Shown here one piece after another: positions 37,511-47,627 of a DNA stretch of 64,000 nt. The stretch lies in contig NZ_JAARLY010000007.1 of the NCBI RefSeq assembly GCF_011759385.1, forward strand, positions 124,001 through 188,000, written 5' to 3'. The notes under the pieces were generated by a model, which worked only from the letters and a program-made list of their open reading frames with translations, was not told where the DNA came from and searched no databases. A program made the translations under genes and the position numbers. Origin of the DNA: Oleiagrimonas sp. C23AA. Lineage in GTDB: Bacteria > Pseudomonadota > Gammaproteobacteria > Xanthomonadales > Rhodanobacteraceae. How positions within the stretch are numbered: the stretch's first letter is position 1; each line of letters begins with the position of its first letter.

Positions 37511-38857
37511 TCACGCGCGCTCTGCTTTCCTGCCCCGGATAGGTGTCACAGTGGCGCTGTCGGCTGTCAGCAGCCTATACAGCGTCTCTAGCGCTGTGCG
37601 TTTCTCGTCTAAGTAATCGTGTCGGTCATAGTGGCGGTGTTGGACACCCCCGAGGCCGTGGGATTGAAGCTGTGCTCGGGCCTCAAGACTCACACCTTCG
37701 GCCGCTAGGCGTGTCTCGACGGTGCGGCGGATGTCGCCCGGAGTGAATGGCCCTTGCTCCAGTTCGCCCGCCTCCTCCATGGCCGTGGAAACATCTTTGA
37801 TGCGGTGGTGCATGACGGTCGCTGAGGCGCCCGACACTCCGGCCGTGATGGTGAAGACATACGGGCCTGCGGCCTCTCCTCGCATGGCTTGCAGTGCCTC
37901 ACTGGCCGCCTGAGTGAGCGGCACCATGTGTACGCGGGGCTTCTGCCGGCGTCCTTTGCCGTCCAGTAGACGTAGTGCCCGGATGTCCTGGTCAATGTCG
38001 TTGACCGTGGCTCGGCCTAGCTGCTCGATACGCTGCCCGCCCGTGAGGAGGTGGAAGCGAAGTAAGCCGCCTGTCGGTTCGGGTAGCTCACATATCCGCT
38101 TCCAGTAAGCACGCAGCTCCGCAACGCTCAGTGCTCGATGGCGCGCGTTGCTTCCCCCGGAGATTGCGGCGGTGTCCCTTGCGGGGTTCGTTGTGATGCA
38201 TAGCTGCCGTAGTGCGGGGGACGCGGCGGCGTCGTGGCGGGCGCTCCTCGCTGCTTTATAGGCAGCCTGAAGATAGGCGCGCAGCTTGCGGGCCTCGGTG
38301 CGCTTCCCTTCGTTATGGACCTTCGCCACAACCTCGGTAAGGTCGTCGGCTGTAATGTCTTCGGCGGGCTTTGCGGCGAGGACGGGCCACGCATTCAGAA
38401 CGTGTCGTTTAAGCGATCTCTGTACGTGGTCAGCGCTGCTCTTTCCTTCGCGTCGCATGTGCTCCACGTAAGCATTGAGAAGGGCTGCAAGGCTGGCGTT
38501 CTTGCGTGCTTCGGCGGCTTCGGCTGCCTTGCGTTCCTCTTCCCGCCGCCTCGCTGCCTCGCGCTCCTCTGCTTCCAATACTTCGCGGAGGTCGCGGTCG
38601 CTGGTGTGCCGCTGCTTCGCCAGCTCTTGTACTCGCTTACGTGCGTCGTCTAGCGAGAGTGTTCCGCCTGTGTCTTTCCAGCCTCCAATGGGAAGCGTGT
38701 CTCGCTCTCCATTGCTACGGGTATACCTGTAGTAGAACCACACCGCCCCGCCAGCAGCGCGGCGCGCTTGCAGCGTGCCTGCGCCCCGTGCGCCTCCGTC
38801 GCTCTCGTACTTGCCGGCCTTGAGTGCCTTCAGTCCTCGGTGGGTGAGGTTGGGCAT
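37511..38857 (-). CDS. int: Tyrosine-type site-specific integrase
   Basis: 448 aa from the ATG at 38857. The N-terminal DUF4102-like arm-binding domain starts NLTHRGLKALKAGKYE; a charged coiled-coil linker (about 90-125, many EER/AEA) precedes the SAM-like core-binding domain and the catalytic domain. Catalytic Arg I lies in LLTGGQRIEQLGRATV, the box II region reads FTPGDIRRTVETRL (Gly where most have His), and the Tyr is in QHRHYDRHDYLDEKR. Reads leftward away from attR. It should recombine the 95-bp repeats. Confidence 0.95.
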   Translation of the reverse strand: MPNLTHRGLKALKAGKYESDGGARGAGTLQARRAAGGAVWFYYRYTRSNGERDTLPIGGWKDTGGTLSLDDARKRVQELAKQRHTSDRDLREVLEAEEREAARRREEERKAAEAAEARKNASLAALLNAYVEHMRREGKSSADHVQRSLKRHVLNAWPVLAAKPAEDITADDLTEVVAKVHNEGKRTEARKLRAYLQAAYKAARSARHDAAASPALRQLCITTNPARDTAAISGGSNARHRALSVAELRAYWKRICELPEPTGGLLRFHLLTGGQRIEQLGRATVNDIDQDIRALRLLDGKGRRQKPRVHMVPLTQAASEALQAMRGEAAGPYVFTITAGVSGASATVMHHRIKDVSTAMEEAGELEQGPFTPGDIRRTVETRLAAEGVSLEARAQLQSHGLGGVQHRHYDRHDYLDEKRTALETLYRLLTADSATVTPIRGRKAERA

Positions 38858-39063
38858 ATTGCGGTCGTCCTGAATCCCCTTCGGTTGCCAATAGCCTAAC
38901 GGCAACCAACGGCTGAATGGAAGACTCTGGTTGCCGTTCGGTTGCCGTTTGTATCGGGGTTTGACGAGACTCTATGGGACTAGATGAGACATCAATCAAA
39001 TAATAATCATGTACTTACAAAATATCACGGAACCATGAGAAACCGCATGAAACCGTATTTATA

Positions 39064-39158
39064 GGGATTGAAAATCCCCGTGTCGGCGGTTCGATTCCGT
39101 CTCCGGCCACCAAAGATTTCAAGGGCTTGCAGCAGTGCAGGCCCTTTTTCTTTGCGCG
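39064..39158 (+). repeat. attR: second 95-bp direct repeat
   Basis: Repeats 32296-32390 with one mismatch at 39135. It holds the tRNA-Phe 3' part from the anticodon stem to CCA and the terminator, but no 5' part, so it is not a functional tRNA. Confidence 0.95.
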
Positions 39159-39291
39159 GAATACGGCTTGCTCGGCGGGCGCGCCACGGGCACACTGAAT
39201 GGCTGCGCGTGGCGATGCGCCGACCTTCATCCGGCGTTGTCTGTCGGGCTGCACACTCGGTTGTCGAAGATCACTGAGAAGAGGTGCTGCC

Positions 39292-39447
39292 ATGAGTGAT
39301 GACAAGGCCAAGTCCGGCTATCCGCAGGATGAGCCACAGCCCAATCGCCCGCATCCGAAGGGGCCGCAGGAAGGCCATCCGCACGAGCATCAGAACGATC
39401 CGGCGCGCAAGCCGGGCGATGAGCACGAGCGTGGCGACAAGCCCTGA
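39292..39447 (+). CDS. Small hydrophilic protein (51 aa)
   Basis: The ATG at 39292 has GAGG upstream. The product is Pro/His/Asp/Lys/Glu-rich (DEPQPNRPHPKGPQEGHPHE), with no hydrophobic core, so probably disordered. The composition resembles small stress-induced hydrophilic proteins. First gene to the right of the element; a terminator follows. Confidence 0.55.
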   Translation: MSDDKAKSGYPQDEPQPNRPHPKGPQEGHPHEHQNDPARKPGDEHERGDKP

Positions 39448-39569
39448 TGCGTCGGCCGTAGCTTGCTTGAATGGAGCCGCCATGGCGGTTCATTCAAGCG
39501 GCTGCTGATGGGGCGCTTACCCGGCGTCGATCATCCGCTTGGCCCCAGGGTTCAGCGCGCCGAAAACCC

Positions 39570-39605
39570 AAAACCCCGCGTCGATGGCTCGGCGCGGGGC
39601 TTTTT
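39570..39605. terminator. Terminator after the 51-aa gene and convergent yggX
   Basis: CCCCGCG (39574-39580) pairs with CGCGGGG (39593-39599), followed by CTTTTT; the A-run on the left lets it serve both strands. Confidence 0.85.
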
Positions 39606-39628
39606 ATCGCCACCGTTCGGCGCGGCGC

Positions 39629-39901
39629 TCAGTCTTCGGGCGGGGTGTAGCCCGGCGGAGGAGCGGCATCGCCGGCGAAGAGGAATTTTTCCATTTCTTC
39701 TGACAGGAAGCTGCGCGTCTTGGGATCGAGCGGATTGAGGCGGTTTTCGTTGATCAGCATGGTCTGGTGGGCCAGCCATTGCTGCCAGGCTTCCTTGGAA
39801 ATGGACGCGTAGATGCGCTGGCCCAGCTCGCCCGGCCAGGGCGCAAATTCCAGGCCTTCGGCCTCGCGGTCGAGTTTGGCGCAGTGCACGGTACGGGTCA
39901 T
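39629..39901 (-). CDS. yggX: Oxidative damage protection / Fe(II)-trafficking protein YggX
   Basis: 90 aa starting [19 protein letters not shown], with the conserved Cys-7, then [24 protein letters not shown], the whole YggX pattern. It protects Fe-S enzymes from oxidation and may handle labile iron. Overlaps the mutY stop by 4 bp, as in E. coli mutY-yggX; the pairing with the Fe-S enzyme MutY is conserved. Confidence 0.97.
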   Translation of the reverse strand: MTRTVHCAKLDREAEGLEFAPWPGELGQRIYASISKEAWQQWLAHQTMLINENRLNPLDPKTRSFLSEEMEKFLFAGDAAPPPGYTPPED

Positions 39902-40947
39902 GACGTGGACGTCTCCCAGATCGAATTGAGCAATTGGCGGACTGGCGCAGGCAGGCCAAGCGCGGCAAGGTCGTCGCGTGTGGTCCAGCGCCAGTGACCA
40001 TTATCGGCGATGATCGATTGCGGCGTGACCATGTCGAGCAGCCACGGCGTCACCGCCAGCCGGTAATGGCTGAAAACGTGCGTGAACGATGCCAATGCAT
40101 GGCGCTTTCCACCATGGGCCAGACCCTGTGAGCGTGCCAACAGCGCGTGTTCGTCGGCCGCTTCTGGCAGGCTCCAAAGACCAGCCCAGACACCGCGTTC
40201 ATCGCGCTTTTGCAGCAGAATGCGACCATCGCCATCGCGAAGAATCAGCATGTGTGTGGTACGCGTGGGAATGGCCTTGGCCGGCTTGGATTCGGGCAGC
40301 TGCGCAGTCAACCCGTCCCGGAAGGCAACGCAATCGTTGTGCAGCGGGCAGTCACCGCAGCGCGGCTGGCTGCGCGTGCACAGCGTGGCACCCAGGTCCA
40401 TGATGGCCTGGGTGTAGTCGGCCAGGCGGGTGTCGGGCGTGTGTTGGTCGGCATAGGCCCAAAGCTGCTTTTCCACTGCGCTTTTGCCCGGGTGGCCGCG
40501 CACACCGTGGAAGCGGGTGAGCACACGCTTGACGTTGCCATCCAGAATCGGGTGCTTGAGGCCATGCGCCTGGGCCAGGATGGCGCCGGCGGTGGAGCGG
40601 CCGATGCCGGGCAGGGACGACAGTTGCTCGATGTCCCGTGGCAACTGGCCGCCAAATTCGGCCACACAGCGTTGCGCGGCGGCATGCAGGAAGCGCGCGC
40701 GCCGGTAGTAGCCAAGGCCTGACCACAGCGCCAGCACAGTGTCCTCATCGGCGGCCGCCAGGTCGGGCAGCGTCGGCAACGCCTGCATGAAGCGCTGAAA
40801 GTAGTCGATGACGGTGCTGACCTGGGTCTGCTGCAGCATGATTTCCGAGACCCACACGCGGTAGGCGTCACGCGGGTGCTGCCAGGGCAGGTCGTGGCGG
40901 CCCGCGTGGTCGAACCAGGCGAGCAGTCGGGAAGCAAAATCATTCAT
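39898..40947 (-). CDS. mutY: A/G-specific adenine DNA glycosylase MutY
   Basis: 349 aa from the ATG at 40947. Helix-hairpin-helix [13 protein letters not shown] with the catalytic Asp in [11 protein letters not shown]; four cluster cysteines in a C-X6-C-X2-C-X5-C array ([17 protein letters not shown]); a C-terminal Nudix-like 8-oxoG recognition domain. It removes adenine mispaired with 8-oxoguanine. The start overlaps the upstream AsmA-like gene by 4 bp. Confidence 0.97.
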   Translation of the reverse strand: MNDFASRLLAWFDHAGRHDLPWQHPRDAYRVWVSEIMLQQTQVSTVIDYFQRFMQALPTLPDLAAADEDTVLALWSGLGYYRRARFLHAAAQRCVAEFGGQLPRDIEQLSSLPGIGRSTAGAILAQAHGLKHPILDGNVKRVLTRFHGVRGHPGKSAVEKQLWAYADQHTPDTRLADYTQAIMDLGATLCTRSQPRCGDCPLHNDCVAFRDGLTAQLPESKPAKAIPTRTTHMLILRDGDGRILLQKRDERGVWAGLWSLPEAADEHALLARSQGLAHGGKRHALASFTHVFSHYRLAVTPWLLDMVTPQSIIADNGHWRWTTRDDLAALGLPAPVRQLLNSIWETSTS

Positions 40948-42020
40948 GGGCTGGGAGCTGTGGTGGCGGCGCTGGCAGGGACATCGGGTCCGGCATCCAG
41001 GGTAAGGCCTTTCACCTGCACGCCAGCGGCGTTGAGCGAATCCATCTTCATGTGGCCGCGCAGCGGGGGCGCGCCCAGCGGTGCCGGTGCGCCATCCAGA
41101 TCGCCAGTGGCGCGCTGCCACCACTGCGCCAGTGCGGCCGGTGGCAGGGCAAGGTCGATATGGGTACCGGCGCCGTCCACTTTGGTGCTCACCTCAAGTG
41201 GCCGCGTCGGCTGGGCCGGCGTGATCGACAAGGCGGTGGTGTAGCGCTTGTCCTGCGTGGTGTTCACGTGGCCTTGGAGTGACAGGCTCAGGTTGGCGCC
41301 GCCCAGCCAGCGCGCCTGGCCTTCCAGCTCGGCGCTGCCCGTTTTGGCAAATCCGGCGTGCAGCTGGATTGGCTTGAGAACCACGGCCTTGGCGTCGCTG
41401 ACCGGCGTGGCGGTCAGGGTGAAGTGATACGGCTCGCCGCTGGCGGTCTTGGCTTGATACTTGAGCTGGAAAGGCTGGCCCGGTGCCAGCCTGCCCGTAC
41501 TCAGTTCGATATCGTCGGCTATCACCCGGTTGTGGCTGACCAATGCGCCGTTGTGGATCTGGACGCCGGCATCGATGCGCGGCAGCGTGGGCGCGCCGTG
41601 ACCAGACGCGGGAAGTTGTGCCAACGTGGTCTGCAGTGCGCCAAGGTCCAGACGTGGCGCGTCCAGGGTCAGGCGTGAGATCGCCGGCGCGCCACCCAGC
41701 AGGGTGCGCCAGGGCAGTACAAGGCGCCCGCGCATGGCGATCAGCAGCGGCGTGGACGAGCCGCGCGGTGTCAGCTGCAGCCCATGCAATTCAAGTCCCG
41801 GGCGCGGAAACAGCGACGGCTGCGCTGGCTGGGTCAGCTCCAGCTCCAGGCCGGCGTTGGCCGCGGCATCGCGCAGCATGTTGGTAAAACGCTGCGGTTG
41901 CAGCAGCAGGTGCAGGGCGATCACCGCCGCCAGCAGCAAGGCGGCAATAACTCCAGCGACGATCAGACCGATGCGCATGCGCCGGCTCATCGCAGGAGGC
42001 TCCGGTGCGGCGTGGTCCAT
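40944..42020 (-). CDS. AsmA-like membrane-anchored protein
   Basis: 358 aa. One N-terminal membrane anchor (IGLIVAGVIAALLLAAVIALHLLL) is followed by the AsmA opening pattern, a post-anchor PSLFPRPGLELHGLQL and beta-rich periplasmic sequence. AsmA-family proteins are bridge-like lipid movers between membranes; this one is short for the family, about half of E. coli AsmA. Stands between ftsY and mutY with a 4-bp overlap into mutY. Confidence 0.75.
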   Translation of the reverse strand: MDHAAPEPPAMSRRMRIGLIVAGVIAALLLAAVIALHLLLQPQRFTNMLRDAAANAGLELELTQPAQPSLFPRPGLELHGLQLTPRGSSTPLLIAMRGRLVLPWRTLLGGAPAISRLTLDAPRLDLGALQTTLAQLPASGHGAPTLPRIDAGVQIHNGALVSHNRVIADDIELSTGRLAPGQPFQLKYQAKTASGEPYHFTLTATPVSDAKAVVLKPIQLHAGFAKTGSAELEGQARWLGGANLSLSLQGHVNTTQDKRYTTALSITPAQPTRPLEVSTKVDGAGTHIDLALPPAALAQWWQRATGDLDGAPAPLGAPPLRGHMKMDSLNAAGVQVKGLTLDAGPDVPASAATTAPSP

Positions 42021-42036
42021 CGCGGCACCACGCGCT

Positions 42037-43209
42037 TCACTCGCCCAGCTGCGCGGGCAGCAGTCCGTCGACGAACGCCTGCGCGTCGAACGCACGCAGG
42101 TCGGTGATTTGTTCGCCCAGGCCGACGTAGCGGATCGGCAGACCAAATTCGCGCGCCAGGGCAAATACCACGCCGCCCTTGGCGGTGCCGTCCAGCTTGG
42201 TGACCACAAGGCCGGTGATCGGCACGGCCTGACCAAACTGGCGCACTTGGTTCACGGCATTCTGGCCGGTGGTGCCATCGATCACCATCAGCACTTCGTG
42301 CGGCGCGGTTTCGTCGATCTTGCGCAGCACGCGGGCGATCTTGCCCAGCTCATCCATCAGTCCGCCCTGCGTGTGCAGGCGACCGGCGGTATCGGCAATC
42401 AGTACGTCGGCGCCGCGTGCCTTGGCGCCCTGTACCGCATCGAAGATGACGCTGGCCGAATCGGCGCCCTGGCCCTGGGAGATTACCGGCACGCCGTTGC
42501 GTTCGCCCCAGGTCTTGAGCTGTTCGACGGCTGCGGCGCGGAAGGTATCACCGGCGGCCAGCATGACACGGCGACCTTCGTCCCGCTGGCGGTAGGCCAG
42601 CTTGCCGATGGTGGTGGTCTTGCCGACACCGTTGACGCCGACGGTCAGCACCACGAACGGCTTGTGCGTAGTCACGTCCAGCGGCGCGACCACGCCTTCG
42701 AGCATGTGAACCAGGTCGGCACGCAGCGCCTCGAGCAGTGCCTGGGCATCGGAAAACTCGCGCTTATTCATGCGCCGGCGCAGGTCTTCGACCAGCTCCA
42801 TCGCGGCGGTGACGCCGACATCGGCCGTCAACAGCACGGTTTCCAGCTCATCGAGCAGGTCATCGTCGAGCTTGGGGTGGCGGCTGAACACGCCGGCCAG
42901 TCCGCGTGCGAAGCCCGAGCCGGAAAGGCGCTCGCGCCAGCTGCGCTTGCGTGGCTTCGGCGCCTGGGCCGGCTCGGTTTCAGCGGATGTTTCGTCGGCG
43001 GTGGTCGCCGCCTCGCTCGGGTCTTCGGCCAGCGCCTCGATCAGCGGGCTGGCCGCGGCATCCAGTTCGCCCAGGGCGTCGCGTTCGCCGCGCTCGATAT
43101 CGTCAGCTTTGGCGGTCTCAGGGCGAACCTCGGCGCTGTCGTCCAGCGGCTTCTCGACCGCCTCGTCCGGCGGCGTCTTGTCGTTTTTCTTTTTCCAGAA
43201 CTTGAGCAT
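42037..43209 (-). CDS. ftsY: Signal recognition particle receptor FtsY
   Basis: 390 aa from the ATG at 43209. An acidic A domain (about 10-90, many Glu/Asp/Ala), then the N domain and the GTPase G domain with GVNGVGKTTTIGKLA (G1), DTFRAAAVEQL, DTAGRLHT (G3) and TKLDGTAKGG (G4). It docks SRP-ribosome complexes at SecYEG. Divergent from rsmD, a conserved pair. Confidence 0.97.
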   Translation of the reverse strand: MLKFWKKKNDKTPPDEAVEKPLDDSAEVRPETAKADDIERGERDALGELDAAASPLIEALAEDPSEAATTADETSAETEPAQAPKPRKRSWRERLSGSGFARGLAGVFSRHPKLDDDLLDELETVLLTADVGVTAAMELVEDLRRRMNKREFSDAQALLEALRADLVHMLEGVVAPLDVTTHKPFVVLTVGVNGVGKTTTIGKLAYRQRDEGRRVMLAAGDTFRAAAVEQLKTWGERNGVPVISQGQGADSASVIFDAVQGAKARGADVLIADTAGRLHTQGGLMDELGKIARVLRKIDETAPHEVLMVIDGTTGQNAVNQVRQFGQAVPITGLVVTKLDGTAKGGVVFALAREFGLPIRYVGLGEQITDLRAFDAQAFVDGLLPAQLGE

Positions 43210-43312
43210 GCGGGCTGCAAATGGGGACAATCCGGGCGCACATGCTAGCACCCGCAATCCTGACGGGCGCTGAGCGAACCTTAAGCTGTTCCATCTTTGT
43301 CTGGAGGCCTGC

Positions 43313-43903
43313 ATGCCAAGGCGCATCCCCCCGGCGCCCGGTCACGTTCGCGTAAGCGGTGGCCAGCTGCGCGGATCGAAGCTGCACGTGCCCGATCTGC
43401 CCGGGCTTCGGCCCACGCCGTCGCGCATACGCGAAACGCTGTTCAACTGGCTGCAAGCCGATATCGCCGGCACCCGCGTACTCGATCTATTCGCCGGCAG
43501 CGGCGCGCTGGGAATCGAGTCGTTGTCGCGTGGCGCGGGCGAGGTCTGGCTGGTCGAGCGCGCTGCGCGCGCTGCCCGTGCCATCAAGGACAACCTGGAT
43601 CGACTCAAGCAGGCCAACGCGCGTGTGCACTGCGTGGACGCCGGCGCGCTGCTGGCGACGCCGCCGGCCGAGCCATTTGGCGGAGTGTTTCTCGATCCGC
43701 CATTCGCGCTGGACCTTTGGACGCCGGTGGCGGCCAAGTTGGAGGCGGGCGGCTGGTTGAGCGAACATGCGTGGATCTATGTGGAGAGCCCGCGCGATGA
43801 GGTGCCGATGCTGCCGGACAATTGGCAGCTGGCGCGCCAGGGCGAGGCCGGGCAGGTGCGATATGCGCTCTATCGCCGCAGCCCAAGTGATCCGTTAAGC
43901 TAG
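43313..43903 (+). CDS. rsmD: 16S rRNA (guanine(966)-N(2))-methyltransferase RsmD
   Basis: 196 aa. The SAM-binding motif VLDLFAGSGALGIESLSRGA and the catalytic DPPF (LDPPFALD) are intact; RPTPSRIRETLFNWL is the RsmD signature. It methylates G966 in helix 31 of 16S rRNA. Followed by coaD, 33 bp later. Confidence 0.96.
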   Translation: MPRRIPPAPGHVRVSGGQLRGSKLHVPDLPGLRPTPSRIRETLFNWLQADIAGTRVLDLFAGSGALGIESLSRGAGEVWLVERAARAARAIKDNLDRLKQANARVHCVDAGALLATPPAEPFGGVFLDPPFALDLWTPVAAKLEAGGWLSEHAWIYVESPRDEVPMLPDNWQLARQGEAGQVRYALYRRSPSDPLS

Positions 43904-43924
43904 GTCCGTTTCAATGTGCCTTAG

Positions 43925-44452
<528 letters not shown>

Positions 44453-44514
44453 CAACACGGCCTTCGGCCTATCCTTATCTTCTTCACGATCGAACAACTT
44501 CCAAGGTGAACATC

Positions 44515-45024
44515 ATGCGTAAACTGGCTCTCTTCGCAGTCGTTGCCCTGACCGGCGCCATCGGCCTGAGCGCCTGCAGCGGCGGTCACGACAAGGATCA
44601 GCAGCAAGCCCAGACGCAGCAGCAGGCTGCCGTGCAGAAGCCGACCGATCCCAACGACACCGCCGCCTGGAACAAGTACCTGGGCTCGCTGCTGCAGAAC
44701 AACATGCAGGGCATGACGGCTGATCGTCCGTATGCCTACATGATCCCGGCCGGCGATTCGGACGCCGACAAGGCCGCCCGTCAGCGCCAGCTCGATTCGA
44801 TCAGCGACGTGGTCGCCCGCGGCGTGACGCCGGGCAACCTGATTGCCTTTGCCGGCGCCGATTCGACCAAGACCGCCGACGCCATCGTGCAGTCGTTCAA
44901 GGGCGCGCGTAAGGGCACCTTCAAGGGCGTGATCGTGCTGTTCATCGGCGACCAGGCCGACAAGCAGCGCGTGGCCGACGTCATCAACCCGACCGGCGCC
45001 AAGTTCCGCTTCGTGCAGATGTAA
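44515..45024 (+). CDS. Putative lipoprotein of unknown function
   Basis: 169 aa. A lipoprotein signal peptide (RKLALFAVVALTGAIG) ends in the lipobox LSAC, so Cys is the lipid-attachment site; a Gln-rich linker (QQQAQTQQQAA) follows. The folded part has a GVTPGNLIAFAGADS block. Not recognised. The ATG at 44515 uses AAGG at -12; a GTG at 44506 is less likely. Confidence 0.75.
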   Translation: MRKLALFAVVALTGAIGLSACSGGHDKDQQQAQTQQQAAVQKPTDPNDTAAWNKYLGSLLQNNMQGMTADRPYAYMIPAGDSDADKAARQRQLDSISDVVARGVTPGNLIAFAGADSTKTADAIVQSFKGARKGTFKGVIVLFIGDQADKQRVADVINPTGAKFRFVQM

Positions 45025-45041
45025 TACCGCGCCGGCCTTGA

Positions 45042-45362
<321 letters not shown>

Positions 45363-45654
45363 AGCCTATTTCCTTCACGCCGAGCCTGGAGTGGAGGTCG
45401 CGCCGCACTGCGGCCTGGTGCGTGAACCTTAGAGAAAGACCAGCGAAAAGCTGGCTGCGCGAGACAGGCTTTTCGATGCTTCACCGCTGCGCCATCGTCG
45501 TCGCCGTGAGGGCGCAACAAGCCAGAGGGCGGCGCAAAGATGCACCGCGTACATGCTGTTGCAGCCGGCTTGGCTTCCATCGCTCACGCTCCTAGGATGG
45601 CTGGAAAATCTTTTCCTGCCGGTCTCCCCCGGCCAAAGCTTCAAGGCGGTTTGC
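45363..45654. other. Intergenic region, ferredoxin to metallo-hydrolase
   Basis: 292 bp. Frames cross it on both strands but none has a ribosome site or recognisable product. The open frame upstream of the next gene is discarded because the family start is at 45655. Confidence 0.4.
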
Positions 45655-46518
45655 ATGCAACTGTGGTCGATCAACGGCAATTCCCAGAAACTCGATGGGG
45701 GCGCGATGTTCGGCAATGTGCCGCGCGCGCTGTGGTCGCGCTGGGTGGAGCCGGACGAGCTGCATCGCATCCCGTTGGCTTGTCGTTGCCTGCTGGTCAA
45801 GGACATGGACGGGCGAAACGTGCTGTTCGAAACCGGCATCGGCACCTTTTTCGAGCCTAAACTGCGCGATCGTTTCGGCGTGATCGAATCCGAGCACGTG
45901 CTGCTCGACTCGCTGGCCGCGGCCGGTCTTTCGCACGAAGACATCGATGTGGTGGTGCTCTCGCACCTGCACTTCGATCACGCCGGTGGCCTGCTCGAAG
46001 CCTGGCGCGAAGGCGCCGAGCCGACGCTGCTGTTTCCCAATGCCACGTTCATTGTGGGCCAGGACCATTTCCGGCGCGCCCGCCAGCCGCATCCACGCGA
46101 CCGCGCCTCATTCATCCCGCAGTTGCCGGCGTTGCTGGAAGCCAGCGGACGCCTGGAGATAGTCAGCGGCGAGTATTCGATAGCGCTGGGTGAGCGGGTA
46201 CATTTTTCCTATTCGGACGGTCACACGCCGGGGCTCATGCTGGCTGAAATCCGTGGTGAGCAAGGTGCTATGGTGTTCTGCGCCGATCTGATTCCCGGCA
46301 GACCCTGGGTGCACCTGCCGGTGACCATGGGGTACGACCGCTGGCCGGAAAAACTCATCGACGAGAAGCACGAATTTCTCGAAGATAAGCTTGAGCGGGG
46401 CGTGCAGCTGTTCTTCACACACGATCATGGATGCTCGGCGGCAGGGGTGCGGCGTGATGAGCGCGGCCGGTTTTCGACCACGAACGAGCGCAGTCAGCTG
46501 CGCGGAGAGGCGCTGTAG
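45655..46518 (+). CDS. MBL-fold metallo-hydrolase
   Basis: 287 aa. The metal-binding motif HLHFDHAGG is intact, with later His/Asp in DGHTPGLML and FCADLIPG and a last His in FTHDHG. The family includes lactonases and AttM-like enzymes; substrate not readable. Begins [20 protein letters not shown]; no signal peptide, so cytoplasmic. Confidence 0.88.
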   Translation: MQLWSINGNSQKLDGGAMFGNVPRALWSRWVEPDELHRIPLACRCLLVKDMDGRNVLFETGIGTFFEPKLRDRFGVIESEHVLLDSLAAAGLSHEDIDVVVLSHLHFDHAGGLLEAWREGAEPTLLFPNATFIVGQDHFRRARQPHPRDRASFIPQLPALLEASGRLEIVSGEYSIALGERVHFSYSDGHTPGLMLAEIRGEQGAMVFCADLIPGRPWVHLPVTMGYDRWPEKLIDEKHEFLEDKLERGVQLFFTHDHGCSAAGVRRDERGRFSTTNERSQLRGEAL

Positions 46519-46555
46519 GACTGGCGCCGCCTAGGCGGGAAGAGTTTCCAACGGT

Positions 46556-47608
46556 ATGGGCAAGCAAGATAGGGATGGGCGCTGGACGCAGCCATGGATG
46601 TTGCCGGCGCTGGGCGTGATTGTGCTGTTTATTGCCGGCGCGGTGCTGGCGGTGAACGAACAGCGTGTGCTGGGTTACCGGAATGCGGCAGCGCATCACG
46701 GCGGGGTAGTCGATGACCTTGGCAGCACCGGACATCCGGGGGATGCCGGCAACGGCCGCATGGTGCGTGTCGACGGCATGCCGCAGATCGTGCAGGCGCC
46801 GCGTGATCCGCAGTTCAACGTCAGTGCCGAGGTCACCACGCTGCACCGCAAGGTCGAGATGTTCCAGTGGCGTCAGGTGACCGTCGGCGGCCAAACCCAC
46901 TACGAGCTGGACTGGGTCGACCATCCGGTCGACTCAAGCAAGTTCAAGCAGCCACAAGGCCATCGCAACCCCGGGCACTTCCCCTTCAGCGCCGAGCACT
47001 ACCTTGCACCGAAAGTGACTCTCAATGGGTTCTCGCTGACGCCGGCCATGGTTGCCTCACTGGGTGGTTATATCGCGCTGAAGCCGGATTTCGACCACCT
47101 CCCGCCCAATCTTGCGGCCAGTTTCCAGCCGGTGGACGGCACCTTGGTGACCAGTTCCGATCCGCTGTCACCGCGACTGGGTGACCTGCGCGTCAGTTGG
47201 GAAGGCGTGCCGCCGCAGATCATCACGGTGGTCGCGCGGACGCAGGGCCGGAGCTTGGTTGCTGCCGACAGCGCCGATGACGGTGTCGGCTATCAGGTGC
47301 AGATTGGCAATCGCGAGCTGGGCGATATCCTGCCGGACCTGCCACCGGCGCCGCGGGCACCGATGCTGTGGCGATTGCTGGCGTTGATGCTGGCTTGGGT
47401 CGGAGGTGCGCTGGTGCTGTTGCGCTGGGCGCGCCCAGGGCCGGCGATGCTGGGCGGACTTTTTGTTGGTGGTGCGGCGCTCTCAGCGCTCGCCGGTGCG
47501 CTGTGGCTGGGCGTGCAGATGCGCTATGGCGCATTCTGGCTGATGGTGGTTGCGCTGTGCGCGGCGGCGGCGGCGGCGATCGTGCGCCGTGGACGGCGTC
47601 TGGGATAA
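46556..47608 (+). CDS. TMEM43 family membrane protein
   Basis: 350 aa. One N-terminal membrane helix (about 15-33), a long extracytoplasmic domain and three C-terminal helices (about 265-340). Features such as EVTTLHRKVEMFQWRQ and the YELDWVDHPVDSSKFKQPQGHRNP segment match bacterial TMEM43 (PF07787). Function in bacteria is unknown. Follows the hydrolase by 37 bp. Confidence 0.82.
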   Translation: MGKQDRDGRWTQPWMLPALGVIVLFIAGAVLAVNEQRVLGYRNAAAHHGGVVDDLGSTGHPGDAGNGRMVRVDGMPQIVQAPRDPQFNVSAEVTTLHRKVEMFQWRQVTVGGQTHYELDWVDHPVDSSKFKQPQGHRNPGHFPFSAEHYLAPKVTLNGFSLTPAMVASLGGYIALKPDFDHLPPNLAASFQPVDGTLVTSSDPLSPRLGDLRVSWEGVPPQIITVVARTQGRSLVAADSADDGVGYQVQIGNRELGDILPDLPPAPRAPMLWRLLALMLAWVGGALVLLRWARPGPAMLGGLFVGGAALSALAGALWLGVQMRYGAFWLMVVALCAAAAAAIVRRGRRLG

Positions 47609-47627
47609 AGGTATTCGTGGTGCGGTG

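Larger units (their letters stand above)
32296..39158. mobile_element. Integrated genomic element in tRNA-Phe (about 6.8 kb)
   Basis: Bounded by the 95-bp repeats (offset 6768 bp). It carries an AlpA-type regulator just inside attL and a tyrosine integrase just inside attR, with regulatory and cargo genes between. Base composition falls visibly across 34990-37060 compared with the host genes. No structural phage, replication or conjugation genes were seen, so it is a small integrative element or satellite-like island that would need a helper to move between cells. Confidence 0.93.

Noticed and set aside
39064-39115. Second tRNA-Phe gene at attR
   Set aside because: Only the part from the anticodon stem to CCA is present; the acceptor 5' strand and D arm are missing, so it is the attachment repeat.
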